Below are positions 31,132-43,321 of a stretch of DNA of 64,000 bases, one piece after another. The stretch is from Parastagonospora avenae f. sp. tritici 18332-5 (taxonomy: Eukaryota; Ascomycota; Dothideomycetes; Pleosporales; Phaeosphaeriaceae), in the NCBI GenBank assembly GCA_022559985.1, contig JAFJTR010000038.1, positions 210,775-274,774 of the forward strand. Direction: 5' to 3'. Both the position numbers and the translations under genes were made by a program. The first letter of the stretch is position 1. Every line of letters begins with the position of its first letter. The notes under the pieces were generated by a model. It ran no database searches. It was not told where the DNA came from and was given only the letters and a program-made list of their open reading frames with translations.

Positions 31132-34100
31132 TCAAGATCCCGTTGTGTTTGACTCATTTTCTGTGCAGGCACCACTTGTTTCTATGCTCTGCACGACGAG
31201 CTCTTCAGGTATCGGCTCATTCGCTACGTGCTCAGTCCGGTCGCTGCCGTCTCTCTCTCGCCGTGGGCTCTGGGGCAGTACCGGCGATTCCGCGCCTTCA
31301 GATATGACACTGTTCTCTCGGACACGTTGGGCCACACTTGCGGCAATCTTCTCGTCGAGCATGTTCACAAGGCGCTCTGAGTATTGATCCAGAAGCTTAA
31401 CCATGACGGTTTCGTCAAATTCCTTTGGCTTCACCCGGTCGCCAATTGCCCTTGCGGTGGTCGCGAGCTCTCTCTCGACCTCTCTCGCCAATTCGGAGGT
31501 CATTGTGTCGCTGCTAGTAGCAAGTCGTTTGCGGAATGCGCGGAGTGTCCTACACAAACTTTCTGTCGATGCACCCAGACTGCCAAACTCATTTGTAGGC
31601 GGTTTGGTACGGGTTCGTACATCCATTGAAGTACGTCTCTTTACATTCTGGGGATTACGAGGGCTTGGTGGCGAAGGCGAGCGATTCTTGTTCCGCCGGA
31701 TTGAGCCCTGTCCTTGCCAGCCAGTTGCACGACCTTCTCTTGCGCTGCTTGGTAACGGCGAAGGTTCCAACTTTGGTGTCTGTGCCAATGAGAATTTGGA
31801 TAATCGCTTCCGCAGCTTTGGTGACTTGTTGCCGGTAGGCGTAGTGTTGTCCTCCTCGGGCGAGCGCTGAAAACGTGCTAATTCAGACTGGGAGAAGACT
31901 CGCCGTAAAGGAGGTCTGCTCGCGAGAAGATCGGTGTTGGTCGGCGTACTAGGCCCGAGCAAGTCCATGGATCTGGATAAATCGTGGCGGTTTGGTAGCT
32001 GTAAAGCCAAGTCCCAGATGAATATGGTGCCGTCTACTGCAACAGTCACTAGAGACTTGCCACTATCCTCCTCGCCCACTTTTTGGATAAGAGAGATGTC
32101 AGAGACTCCTTCCGTGTGACCCCAATCACGGGCGATGAGGGTTCCATTCTCTTCATAGATCCGTATCGACTTGTCGGTGCTGGAGACTCCTGCAATGAGT
32201 GAAGAGCTCCACCCTCGCGGAATATGGACCAAGGAAGATAAAACCACGGCGTCGCCGCCCTCTGTATCGCAGGCACGGAAGCTATTCAGGCATTGTCCGT
32301 TGCGGCTGTCGTATCGATGGACCTGACGATCTATTGAGGACACAAGTAAGACGTCGTCGTGGTCGATATCCCAGGTCATAGAAACAGGTGAAGATTTCAA
32401 CATGATGGCTCGCAACATGATGAATGCGCGAATGGTATCGCCTGGCCCGTCATCGCGAGTGAGGAGGTCTCGTACTACAATGCTTCGGTCGCTCGACGAA
32501 GACACGAGTCGCTTTCCATTCCGAGAGAATTGGATGCCATTGACTGCACCAACGTGTTCGTCGAGCGTTTGTAAAAGATCCCACGTCTCGCTCGTGCGTG
32601 AGAATATTTGCACTGTGCGGTCTCGACTAGCACATGCAACAAGGACCAATTGGTCTTCCTCGTGGACTGATATGCTCGTGATCTCTCCAGCGTGCGCTTT
32701 GAAGTCGTACACGCTTGTCTTGCTTATGGTATCGATGATCCTCAATACGCCATATTTATCTCCGGTGATGAGAAAGCTGGCGTCAGCAGAGGCACGTACG
32801 GTGCGCAGCTCGTTTGGCAAAGGATCCGGACCATCAGGCTGCTCTAACGTTACGTTGACTGAGTCCTTGAAGCTGCCATCGACGTTCCAGAAGAGAATTG
32901 CGCCGTCAGCTGCCCATGTGTAGTAAGAGGCATTCAGCGCATTGGGCTGTGTAGCAAGCGCTGCAACGCCAAGCACAGAGTTGCCATGGGCAGGCAGAGT
33001 ATGGGCAACGTCGCCAACGGTAGTGTCATCGTCAACTGCGCACAGATGCGACAGGCGAATGGCGCGTTGGGAGTCCACGGTAACGACGTAGTCGGCCAAG
33101 CAAGCGATAGCACCGATTTGATTACTGTCTGTTACACAGACGGTCGGAGATTCGACACGGGGCGGCGGAGAAGGTGGCGGTGTCAGACTGCTTGTCACAT
33201 CGCGGATGATGACCGTCTTGAGACCCCCCTGGGAGCTTGCTATGTGGAGCCTTCCTTTGGTGTCCACGGCCAGGGAGCTGACCGCAAAGCCAGCATCGAA
33301 GAGCTTTACAAACCTTTGGTTAGAGTTGGAGTCGTCGATTAAGCATATGTCGCCCCTGTCCGATGCCACAATGGCCCTATTCGGCGCCACAGCGACGACA
33401 CTCGTGAATGTGGCCTCTTTCAAACTGTCAAGAACGCAGTTTCTGCCTTGGAGGGGTTTATGAAATGAGCCTGTCAGGAAGGATATGTCGCTTGCACGGG
33501 CTTTGGAGATGCGCATTGAGGATTTTGGGTCATCGACCTTCCAGATCCTGACGTGTCGAGTGCCAACTGTGATCAATTTGTTGCCCATCCAGGCCATGCG
33601 ATTGACGTTGCTTACGCATTTGTTGCTGGCATAAAGCGAGGCGGCTCCCGTTCGAGGGTCGATGCTCCATATGTATAGGAAGCCGTCCGTGGAGTAGCCC
33701 AAGCTTGCCAAATACCGCGAGTCGGGGCTAAAGGCGAGGCAATTGACGCCGATGGTGTGTTCTGGCAGGGAGGTCAAGGGTGTATCCGAGGGTATGTCTG
33801 AGGAAGTCGAGAAGATTAGGACTCGCGGTTTATAGCCAGTCTAGCAGACGTCAGTTGCGCTTCGTCGTTGCACTGGGTGCATGTCTTACCTCTCCGACGG
33901 CAAGGAACTTCCCGTCGTGGCTGAAGCTCACACACGTGGCCGCCTTGATCTTCTCCTTCATCGTCCAAGCCTTGTTGCTTGGGGAATCTGCCCATTCAGT
34001 GGCGGCTGGCGAGGCGAGTGGAGACACGCCGAAGCCAGCATCGCGCAGAGACGCCGCTGTGCGATTGCGACTCTCGTTCTGGGTGGGCGTCGAGGGTCCC

Positions 34101-34438
34101 CCATAGATTGAAGCAGAGGGATTGATCGGGTTCGTGGTTGGCCGTGCGCGGTAGAAGCGCTGCGAGACTTGGAGCTGGTCGTTGACGGTAGCAATGACGG
34201 CGGCTGCACCAGCTGTGTATGCAAAAGAGCAGCCGCTCTGAAGACTGTCGAAGGCATTGGCCGAGTTGGCGGTAGTGCCGACGACCTGGCGCAATGCGAG
34301 GCTGACGTCGCCACGGGCGGGCTTAACTGGGGAGCGCAATGGTGTTGTTTTGAAGAATGGCGACGGCGACGGGTTTAGTTTGATTCCAGCCCCCAGGGTC
34401 GGCGACATCATCCTGGAGTTGTTCGGAGTAAGCGACAT
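31132..34438 (-). CDS. WDR62/MABP1-like WD40-repeat protein
   Basis: Two exons on the minus strand, 34438-33890 and 33840-31132, separated by a 49-nt intron (GTAAGA...GCTAG), give 1085 aa. The start MSLTPNNSRMM was chosen over an ATG 14 codons upstream. After a Ser/Pro-rich N-terminus (to about 155) come two WD40 propellers, beginning AATCVSFSHDGKFLAVGETG and YKPRVLIFS, then HTIGVNCLAFSPDSRYLASL, LYIWSIDP and later HVGAVNGIQFSRNGKRLVSS. The C-terminal 350 residues are Ser/Pro/Arg-rich with one predicted helical segment near 950-1000. The order and motifs match the MABP1/WDR62 family, which in animals scaffolds JNK signalling and localises to spindle poles. The fungal role is unknown. Confidence 0.82.
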
Positions 34439-36250
34439 CGCTTCCTCCAAGATAGTCGTGGAGGTAGATCGCGCCAGCAAGCAGACATCTCAAGACGTCA
34501 TGGCAAGAGCTTGCCGGTGAGAAGGAATATCGTTGATGAGGGGATTGCGGCACGCGGCAGCTAGGTAAGGTAGGCCAGTCCAGCGGTGAAGCTCTATATA
34601 ACAAACATTAAGTACAGGCAATGGCACGCGCAACGGGAGCGTAGGGCAGGGTTGAGAGGGTGAAGAAAACGGGTGAGGCTATCTGCAGCTTCACCAGGCC
34701 GTGCAGCGAGGATGAACGTGCCTTGAGAGTGAAGGACGCGCACGAGCTTGTGCAGCGCATGTTTTCACCCTCGCGCATGCAGAAGCGACGATCGGCCGCA
34801 CGAGCCTCAGGAACACGCCAGCGGCAGGTGCCATGTTGCTATCCGTAGCGTGGCAGCCATTCACAGCCCTTCGCTAAGCAGCCCGAGGCCTGTCACCATG
34901 TATCGTCACAACAAACAATCACATCTCACCCTCCCTAGCTCACGCCAATCTACCATTCCCGGCTCCATCGTTGGCTCTGCCCTGCGCGGATTGCAATCCC
35001 ACATGTGAACAGCTAGTACGACATCCCTTCTGTGACCTCGACGATGCGGGTCCCCGTCTATTGTGTCGCACGGAGCTGCAGTTCATGAGCCATATGGGCG
35101 GACCCACCGCAAAAACTCCGATTGGGATACGCTTTCAAGATGTTCCACGGCAATCAATGGAGCCAGACGGGACGGAACTAAATTCATTTTGGCTCACCAC
35201 CCGCGCTTCTAGAGAGCACCTACTCCTAGCCACGATAACCCTCATCTCTGCTAATTACTTTGATCCCGTAACTTCTAAAGCATTGAAGTCTCATATGACT
35301 TCTAGGGTCTCGTTTATGGTCTTCGATCTCTATGCTTTACTTATCGCAGTTCACTTGCTTGCTGCTAAATGACGTCGTTACTAATTCCAAGATAAGGCAT
35401 AGTCTATCTACGTTTCTTGATCGAGTGTGCCGTAGTTCAATTCGCGTTCTTGTTCTGTATCTCGAGTTACTCTTCGTTCTGTCGCATGAGCAATTGAAGG
35501 GTACATGTTGAAAGGTTGTCAGAATAAACTAGCACCTGGAATGTCATCTTTCCGAATATCAACACGAGTTCAGTCTTTCCAGACATGTTGCTTAGTAGAA
35601 ACTCAGATGTTAGTGCTGAGTAGCTTTCAGCCTAGGCATATTATAGAACTTAGTCGTGGCAGTGGAGTGCACAGATGTCTCTCGTTGTCTCTGTAACTAC
35701 TGCTCAACTTCTTGCTATACTCAATGCTCAATACTCGTTGCTTTGCTTGAGAGTGGCATATTCGCAGCTGCATATTGTATATTCCTTCCAGCCCTACTGT
35801 CAGAGAATGCTCAGAGCTTCGCATCTTTGAAGTGAATTCTGGGTTCTAAGATCGCCTGCTAGAGCGGTGTCCTCCGTGCAAGTGCGACAATGAATTGGAG
35901 CAGGCAGCGTGGAATGAATCTTAGGATCTAGAAGCAATACTTCAGCTCGCCCGCTATCAACCGTCAGCAATACCCATTCTGATGTTCAGTCCTGTATTTG
36001 TATACCCGTGCTTTCAATTTGTGCGCGCAAACTCGCGCCTCCGACTCTCATCACCTGAACCACACACCACTTGCACAAAAACAGAATCATACGAGTACAA
36101 GCCTTGCATCTCTTCTACTGATTTGCGATTCTCCATCTCCAAAAAATGCAATTGCCCCACTCGCTTAGCCCCAAATCGTCCCAAGCCGCCCCAAACCTCC
36201 ACCCACACATCCCCAACGATACAGCCCACCAAAAGAACCACCACAAGAGC
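34439..36250. other. Gene-poor region upstream of the WDR62-like gene
   Basis: About 1.8 kb with no recognisable gene. From about 35200 to 35850 it is AT-rich and rich in stops in all frames, and may be an old degraded repeat, but no terminal repeats or protein similarity could be identified by eye. Confidence 0.45.
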
Positions 36251-36255
36251 AAAAA
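36251..36255 (-). terminator. RNA polymerase III T5 terminator of the tRNA-Val gene
   Basis: On the minus strand, TTTTT occurs 25 nt after the last base of the tRNA, a normal distance for a Pol III stop signal. Confidence 0.7.
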
Positions 36256-36279
36256 GAACGCACTCGCGCGCGCGGTAGA

Positions 36280-36370
36280 TGACTCAGCCGAGGTTTGAAC
36301 TCGGGACCTTCAGTGTCCGAGGGCGAGTGCCTTGTTAGACTGACGTGATAACCAACTACACCACCGAGCC
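36280..36370 (-). tRNA. tRNA-Val(AAC) with a 17-nt intron
   Basis: The minus-strand sequence from 36370 to 36280 folds as a complete cloverleaf. Acceptor stem GGCTCGG pairs with CTGAGTC (two wobble pairs). The D-arm contains a perfect A box (TGGTGTAGTTGG). The anticodon stem TCAGT/ACTGA carries loop CUAACA-C with anticodon AAC at 36336-36334. The T-arm CCGAG-TTCAAAC-CTCGG contains the B box. A 17-nt intron (36332-36316) sits just 3' of position 37, the canonical place for nuclear tRNA introns. Removing it leaves 74 nt. It decodes valine GUU (and GUC/GUA through inosine at position 34). Confidence 0.92.
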
Positions 36371-36928
36371 AGAATGTACTTTGATAGAAAAAAACTGATC
36401 ATAATAATATATATATTGATCATCATTTCTAAGGGCTGCCAGAGATGGAGATGAGGGGTAAGATTGATGATACAAAAGATAGGAAAACTCTGATGGCGTT
36501 ACGGCGGTTCAGTGTTCTGATTGGTGGAGTCAGGGGAAATGCGGCCGAGTGGGGATCGGAAGCGGGGATTCAACACCTTCAGCTAGAGCTTATACGCGGT
36601 AACATCAATCTGACAATCAGGAGCGTATTTGCTGTTTGATAATGTTACTTGGTTCTGTATGTTTTGATACCAAAATTATGTGTGAAGTCAAACTTCGGCT
36701 GAATTTTTTCAATCCGATTTGTAGGCATACCTTTCAACATTTGGAGGAAGAGGCAGGCTTTGTGTTACAGTAATTCGTGCGCACGCTGTCTCAACTTAAT
36801 ACACTATTGGAAAGCAGCTGTTTTATCAATATAGGAGCCTGAACAATCTTGAAGTAGCATCAGCATATTACGAAGCGCTGAAACAGCCTCGAAGGTAGAC
36901 AACTTGACTGGACTGCTCTTAGTAATTA
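36371..36928. other. AT-rich intergenic region
   Basis: No intact gene. A segment around 36692-36725 (GTGAAGTCAAACTTCGGCTGA and following) resembles 36998-37037 downstream, suggesting a diverged direct repeat of about 0.3 kb. A possible additional exon (frame SLNNLEVASAYYEALKQP at about 36836-36890) cannot be joined in frame to the downstream exon. Confidence 0.35.
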
Positions 36929-37724
36929 GAGCACTTAGACGCATTGCGTAGGTATTTAGCGACACCTGTTGTCAGGTTGCGAACATTTTTCAAGCGTGAG
37001 GTCAAGCAAACCTCGGCTGAGCTTTCATCAATTGAATGGTTAAAGACCTTTCCTGTTCCGTTAGCTGAGTTCATCTCAGAGCCTGTAGACTTTACTACTC
37101 AAGAGAAAATTACTGTAAGATAATGCCCTATGTTATCTAATGTGTGTGCTAACGTCATTTATAGCTACGAGCCTTTGCAAAGAAACATCCCAAGGATAAC
37201 GAACATCTTGCAGCTAAGAATGTCTCGCGCGAGGATACTGTAGGCGCAGCAGAAGACTCAAGACTTGCTCGGCCTATTAAGAAGGGCCAGTATACCTCGA
37301 TTTCACGGGCAGTACTTGAGGAAGCAAAGTATGGTACATCTTCAGGAAGAACGCTGATCGCTCCGCGTACCGCTCTGGGTCCTGATTAAGATCACGTTCA
37401 AACACTGGCTCAGTTGAGAGTGAGGACAGCATGCTCTTTGATGAAGAGGCAGGTGAGGCAGTTGAGGCAGAGGAAAAAGTACAGCAGGGTAGGAAGAGAA
37501 AGAGATATGCCATTGACAATGATGAGGACGATGAAGAGTATGAAGTAGGAGGTCCTTCGAAGGCACGCGTAACTCGTAGCTCAGTCTGTGGCAGATCTCG
37601 TGTAAGTGGCCCTGCTACTGCTTCAGGACCTTCGCGTCAAGCCGACAGATACCCGAGTCCCACAAAAATTGATAAGAGGACTTCGCTTCTTTCTGTCGAG
37701 GGAATAGGAGCACGAGCGCGGTGA
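36929..37724 (+). pseudogene. Remnant or orphan of an unrecognised multi-exon gene
   Basis: Three coding-like blocks in compatible frames can be joined. The first is about 36929-37110 (HLDALRRYLATPVVRLRTFF ... PVPLAEFISEPVDF). The second is 37165-37373 (LRAFAKKHPKDNEHLAAKNV ... KKGQYTSISRAVLEEAKYG), after an intron with GTAAGA at 37111 and TTTATAG before 37165. The third ends at 37724 and is acidic with a basic nuclear-type signal (QQGRKRKRYAIDNDEDDEEY). The second junction would need a weak GTCCTG donor, and I cannot find a start codon or first exon. The product would be a small, charged, probably nuclear protein. It may be a decayed gene, or a real gene whose 5' exons I failed to identify. 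Confidence 0.35.
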
Positions 37725-37922
37725 CATAGTCTCCTTTCCTCAGAATGAGACAATCATCACTCGGCACAAGCCCACGTGCGCCACGGGAAATCGGTATCTA
37801 CTTCTCCAACAGCATCATTCAACGTCTTAATCATGTCTCATTTTTCTATCACTTATACTACGCTAACAAGCTGCAAACAAGCCACGCAAAACACTGCTCG
37901 TACACTTGTCCCCGCCCTCTGA

Positions 37923-40900
37923 CTAAGCAGGCGTCGACTTGCTGAACGCAATCAAGCGCTTGACACCAACCTGCAAACCGTTAGCCGACATTCACATCAA
38001 CAGTACTACATCACTTACCAGCCAATTGCTGCCCTCGTCATTCTTGTTCGTCATCAAATCCTGGAAGATGGCAGTCGCCTCGTCGAACTGCTTCGCCTGG
38101 ATGTTGCTTGCGAGCTCATTCATCTGCTGAATGGTATCGGGCTTGAGCAGGTCCTCGTTGTTGAGGTGGTCGAAGAGAATGTTGAGGCGCTTCTCGGTGT
38201 CGGTGACGTGCGCTTTGTACTGTGCTGGTGCCTTGGCCTTGACGCGCTGGAGCTCTGCTCCAAGAATCTCGTAAATCGGACGCGAGACCATGGGAATGTG
38301 CTCACGATCGCCGGGAGCTGGACAGATCAGCCGGGGGTTCAAAGAGTTGGGAGAACACGACTTACGGTACTTGGCGGCGGCCGGTGCAGCGGGCTGGGAC
38401 TGCCCAGTACCGGGCCGCGAATCTGGCCTAGGCGGTCCGCCCTGAGGAGGACCACCTGGCGGAGGACCAGCGCGAGGTGGGCCCTGAGGTGGTCCTCGTG
38501 GTGGTGGCGCTGCGGCTACAGGAGCTTGCTGGGCTGGTGACTTAGCGTACGGTGATGATGCATAAGCAGAGGCTCCAGGAGTGAACTGGCCAGGAGGTGG
38601 TGCAATGTTGCGAGGAGGCGGCATACCTCCCATGCCCTGCGGTGCAGAAGGCTGCGAACCCGGTGCGGGAGCATAACGGTTCGAAGGCGGTGCTGCAGAT
38701 TGAGGTGGCTGGTAGGGCGATGCTCCACGCTGCACTGGCGCCTGCTGTGGAGGAGCGAAGCCACTGGGAGGCGGCGCATAGTTGTTTGCTGCGGGAGACG
38801 GAGCATATGGATTTGGCGCCATTGGCGGAGCCGCGCCTGCCTGTGTAGGTGGCGATGTCATGCGAGGCGGTCCCTGTGGAGGTCCCTTGGGTGGAGGTGG
38901 AGGAGTCGGTCTTGACTGTGGTGGGAAACCCGGAGATGCACCTCCTGGGGGTCCGTAGTTTTGCTGCTGGTTCGGGAAAGGCGATGCTACGGCGTTTAGG
39001 GGAGTACCACGACGCGATGCTGTCTTGGGCGGGCCAAAGTCTGGGGTATCATTCCAAGCAGGAATATGGCCGCGGTTGGCTGCTGGTACAATTGAGGGCG
39101 CGTTAGGGTTGGAGAAGTTTTGTGGAGGAGGCGCAAGTGGAGCCTGTTGCTGTTGTCCATAGCCACCATAGCCTTGTTGTACAGGTGATGGCTGGTATCC
39201 AGCTGGTGTGTATGCGCCTCCAGCTGGTGCGTATGCGCCTCCGGTTCGTGCTGGAGGTTGCTGAGTAGCCTGCTGTGCTTGTTGCGACAATGGGTTGACA
39301 GGAGCGTACGGCGAGTTTGCTTGTGCTGGGGCGGACAATGGGTTCGCTGGAGCATACGGCGAAGCAGTTCGCTGGGCAGGGGTGGGCTGTGGTGCGGGAG
39401 CTCCATAAGCTGGCACCACACGTTGTCCTCGCTGAGCTGCAGCAGGTTGAGCCTGTCTCTGACCAGCAGCGACTGCTACATCCTTCCTTGTTGCCTGCTT
39501 GACACGGTTCCTTGCCACGTCTGCGGCAGGGTACTTCTGCGGAAGCAGATCGAGGTACTTCTCGGCGATGGCTAGCTGACCGTGTGCAGAGGCAATGTCC
39601 GCATATTCGACATACTTTGCGTACAGTGGCTCGAGCTTCCAATCATTCTCTTTTGACTGCTCAGTGTCTTTGAACTGCGTGACCTTGCGGAACACAGTGA
39701 CTTTCTCGATGAAGTCTTGCAGCGACCGGGCATGGATTGAGAAGCTGTTGTCGGTTTCCGATTGCTCCAAACCAGCGCTCTCGTTCTCTTGAAGTTCTTG
39801 AGCCCAGTTGACTACAACCTTCTCCAACTTGGAGCCAGCCAAGTAGCAGAAAGATGCATCCTTGCGGTACGAAGTCGTGCCTTCAGCAATCGCCTCCTCT
39901 AGGCGGTCACCAAGAGCTTCGCAGAGGTCCGGGAACTCGGTCTGGTCAGCAAAGGTGCAGATGGTAGCCATGACCTCTTTCCAGTCTTTGAGGTCCGCGT
40001 TGTACACAAAGTCCCAGAGATTCTTGCCAACGACAGAGGCGAGTAATCGCAGGTAGTTGGGCGCGTCAGACTGCCTCTTGAAGTAAGCAGCTTGAGCCTT
40101 TGCAACGCACTTCTCACCGCCGCAAATGGCGATCATGAATGCATCAGAGAGGCGGTTCTCCTTGAGGCAAACATCTAATGCGGCGTTGAAGTTACCAAGC
40201 ATTAGAGCACGGGTGATCTTGGTATCGGCCTCCGACTCTGATCCGGTATACACCTGGAATGGGTTGTTCGTCTTTGCGCCTTTCGAAGCTGCCAGATCTG
40301 ACAGGAAGTTACCCTCGTCGGTCGCATTGTCGAAAAAAGATGAGCCCTCGTCAGCGTCACCATTGGCTTGCGCCTCCTTCTTGACCTCAGCGGGCGCTTC
40401 CTCCTGCTGGTCAGCGAAGCCAAGGTACTCGACAAGCTTGGTACGCGGGTTGTCGGAAGTCAGAGTCTCGATGACAGTCCAGTCTGCCTTTTCTTCGTCG
40501 GTCGCGGCCTTGGAAACCTTTGACTCGCAGATTGAGGTAATATCGCCCGTCTCGATGGCCTTGTCGAAGTCCTCGCTAGCCTGGCTAATTTCTGAGTCTA
40601 CCGCAAATGTCGAAATGGTGATCTTCGACTTTGCGTCAACAATGCCGAATCGCACAAGCTTTCCGCCGAATCCGAAAGCTACACCAGCTCTCCGCTTCAG
40701 CCACTTTGGAGGCGACTTGAGTGAGAATGAAGCTCCCTGCGGTTCTGCATGTGTCTGTGCGAAAAAGTCCTCGCCTTCTGGTGCCTGCTTAGCTGTCTTG
40801 CTCTGATCTGCGGTGGCCCCAGTGTTCTGGAGTGTCTGAACGGCAATCTTGCCATCGAACGACGCGGTCGCGAGGAGATTCGGGTTCGACGGGTTAAATC

Positions 40901-41922
40901 TGGTCTGGAAGGTCCAGTTCGTTACGACCGGAAATTCGCCCAATTGCTCCCCACTGTGCGGGTTCCACGCAATTGTGCGGTTGTCCTTTCCGCAAGACAG
41001 CAGAATGTCGCTATCCTGTGGACACCAAGAAAGCGAGAGGACTCCCTGGTCGTGTGCTTGAAGCGTCTTCTCCGGCGCATTTGTGTTGCGCAGGTCCCAT
41101 ACCAGAACGAGGGGGTTCTGGTCGGTGGGGATAGCGGTTACCAGCCTCGTAGGAACATCCGGATCCCACGATACCGCGCTCACGGTTTTCCTTCCAAAGT
41201 GGTTCAAGGTGAGATTCTCCTTCTTGCCCTTGACGTCCCAGACGGTCACAAAGCCCCCGCTGCTTCCGGTAGCCAGAATGTGTGCGACCTTCTTGTTCCA
41301 GTCCAATGTAGTGTACTCGTCAGGGTTGGCTCCTGCCTTGCCGAGCCTGAAAGACTTCGATTCGTCGTCGAGATCGTGCACGAAGAGCTCGCCTTTGGCG
41401 CCTGCGGATGCGAGGATGTTGGGTCGGAAGGGGTTGAACTGTATGGCCTGGATGGGGCCGGTGTGCTTGTCGATCTGGTCGATTTGCGCGTCGCTGCTGC
41501 AAGTTAGTATTCTGGCAGAAATATCGTGTCGTAATCCCTCACCTGGCACCTGTGCGCAGCTTCTCCGCGTCCCATAGTACCAATGCGCCGCTGTCGAGTG
41601 CGCCAGCTATTATGCCCCGCGGGTGCTGTTCACTGGGCTGGCTCCATGCAATGTCGTTGAATCTGCATATTGTTAGCCATCTCATGCGGCAACCCAGGCA
41701 GGTGATGATTTACCTTGAATCTACGCTCACTGTAGCCACTGGCTGAAGCTCAACGCCTTGCTCCGCATCATCCAGCTTGAGCTCCCAGAGCTCCAGCTGG
41801 GTGTCATTTGAGAAATCGGCGTCAACAGCGCCAGCTTTTGTGCCCGTGGCAATCAACGGCTGCGTCGGGCCTGGCGACCAAGCGAACGTGGCCGTCCTCG
41901 GGATTTCTCGTAGGCGGACCAT
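37923..41922 (-). CDS. SEC31: COPII outer-coat protein Sec31
   Basis: Five exons on the minus strand: 41922-41714, 41662-41543, 41496-38366, 38317-38019 and 37970-37923, giving 1268 aa. The start MVRLREIPRTATFAWSP is typical of Sec31. Residues 1-340 are a WD40 propeller (FNDIAWSQPSEQHPRGIIAG, HTGPIQAIQFNPFRPNILAS, VLSLSWCPQDSDILLSCGKD), followed by the alpha-solenoid (about 420-750). A Pro/Gln/Gly-rich stretch (about 790-1130) binds Sec23, and the conserved C-terminal helical domain starts YPPGDREHIPMVSRPIYEIL. The terminal exon adds VGVKRLIAFSKSTPA. Sec31 with Sec13 forms the cage of ER-to-Golgi COPII vesicles and stimulates Sar1 GTP hydrolysis. The acceptor of exon 3 is a CAGCAG tandem site, so one serine may be optional. 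Confidence 0.95.
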
Positions 41923-42259
41923 GATAGTGGGAGGTGGTGATCGCACCGAGGCGTCGTATTAGCGATTGGTGAGTGCCTGACAAACAAAATATTGGGGAAA
42001 GAAAGGAAATCTTGAAGAGCGTGTGTCGGAGATATCTATGTCGAAGCAACCGTGTCCGCAATGTGTCAATGGTGAGCTGGAGAGCAAGGCAGCGATGTTG
42101 CTTCTACCCAGAGCATCCACCTGTCCTTCCCTGGACATCATCGCCTTGGCAGGTGGGTCCGCTACCATCGTCTCGCCTACCGACACGTGATATCGAATTC
42201 TCAGCCCGACCACGCGCTCGCATCACTTCTACGGCATCACACCCTTGTCGCTGCTCGCA
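41923..42259. promoter_or_regulatory. Divergent promoter region SEC31 / RRM gene
   Basis: 337 bp between two divergent start codons. It must contain both promoters; no further element was identified. Confidence 0.5.
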
Positions 42260-42775
42260 ATGTCAAATCTCTCGGATAAGTCGCGGCTTAAAGCCACAGT
42301 TTTTGTCGGCGGTCTCGACCAGGCGGTAACACAACAAACTCTCTACCACGCCTTCCTGCCGTTCGGCGACATTGTCGAAGTCAACCTACCAAAACCAGAC
42401 TTACCTGGCGCAAAAGAGGAGCATAGAGGCTTTGGATATGTCGAGTTCGAGACTGCAACTGATGCGAACGATGCCATCGACAATATGGACCGAAGCGAAC
42501 TCTACGGCCAGGTCATCAAAGTAGCGAATGCGAAGCCCCAGAAGGATGCAAATGAAGGCCTCGGCAGCAAGACTGCGGTGTGGGAGCAGGTATGTTCTTC
42601 TGTTGTTTATGTTATGTCGAGTACTAATATCGTGTAGGAGGGCTGGCTGGCGAAGCATGCTGTCACTGAAGAAGATCGACAAGCGACTGAGCAGGTGCAA
42701 GAGGAATCGAATGGACCCATGGACGCCATGCAAGGGCTGGAGGGTCTTGATGAAGCTGGGCCGAAGCCTGCTTGA
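42260..42775 (+). CDS. RRM-domain protein resembling the N-terminus of PPIE/Cyp33
   Basis: Two exons, 42260-42589 and 42638-42775, give 155 aa. I use ATG 42260 (MSNLSDKSRL). The RRM spans residues about 11-92: RNP2 is VFVGGL and RNP1 is RGFGYVEF, with the linking piece YHAFLPFGDIVEVNLP. The tail after the intron is EGWLAKHAVTEEDRQATEQV and an acidic end. The RRM closely resembles that of the spliceosomal cyclophilin PPIE/Cyp33, including GQVIKVANAKP, but no cyclophilin domain follows. A role in pre-mRNA splicing is inferred only. Confidence 0.85.
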
Positions 42776-43321
42776 AGAGTCGTTCAAGTCTAAGGCTTGG
42801 TGTAGCGAAGCAGTAACATGGTGTTCAGGCGCAGCGTTTTTCATTAGATACCACGGATCTATGCGGAATCATCTCAACAGTCTCAACAATTTCTATCAGA
42901 TTTCAATCGTGCTTAGGGTCATAGTCCATGTAATCTGCCCTCGACCGTCTTACGTGTCGTGCACGTCCGTCCCATATATGGTTGTGGCGTCGACTGTACT
43001 GCATATGCACCAATCATCTTCTCCGTGGCTCACAGACTGTATCTCCTATAGACCTAGAATGATGGTTTGGATGGTATGACTAAAGACCTTGGAAGTGAGA
43101 TGCACATCCACACATCACTACATCCTACCGTATCACCCCACTTCATAACGCACAGCACCAACAGACTCCCAAACACAGCACAAAAGAAAACCTGATGCTT
43201 GATTTTGAACTGTGACATATTCATGCCTGACTACTCAATATGTTTATACACATGTGCTCGCCGAGCATCTTCTCTCCCCTTTGCCCCTCAAACCGTCCAA
43301 TTCCATTCTCTCTCGACCCGC
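42776..43321. other. Convergent intergenic region
   Basis: 3' flanks of the RRM gene and of the minus-strand mitochondrial gene. No coding region or RNA gene was recognised. Confidence 0.5.
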
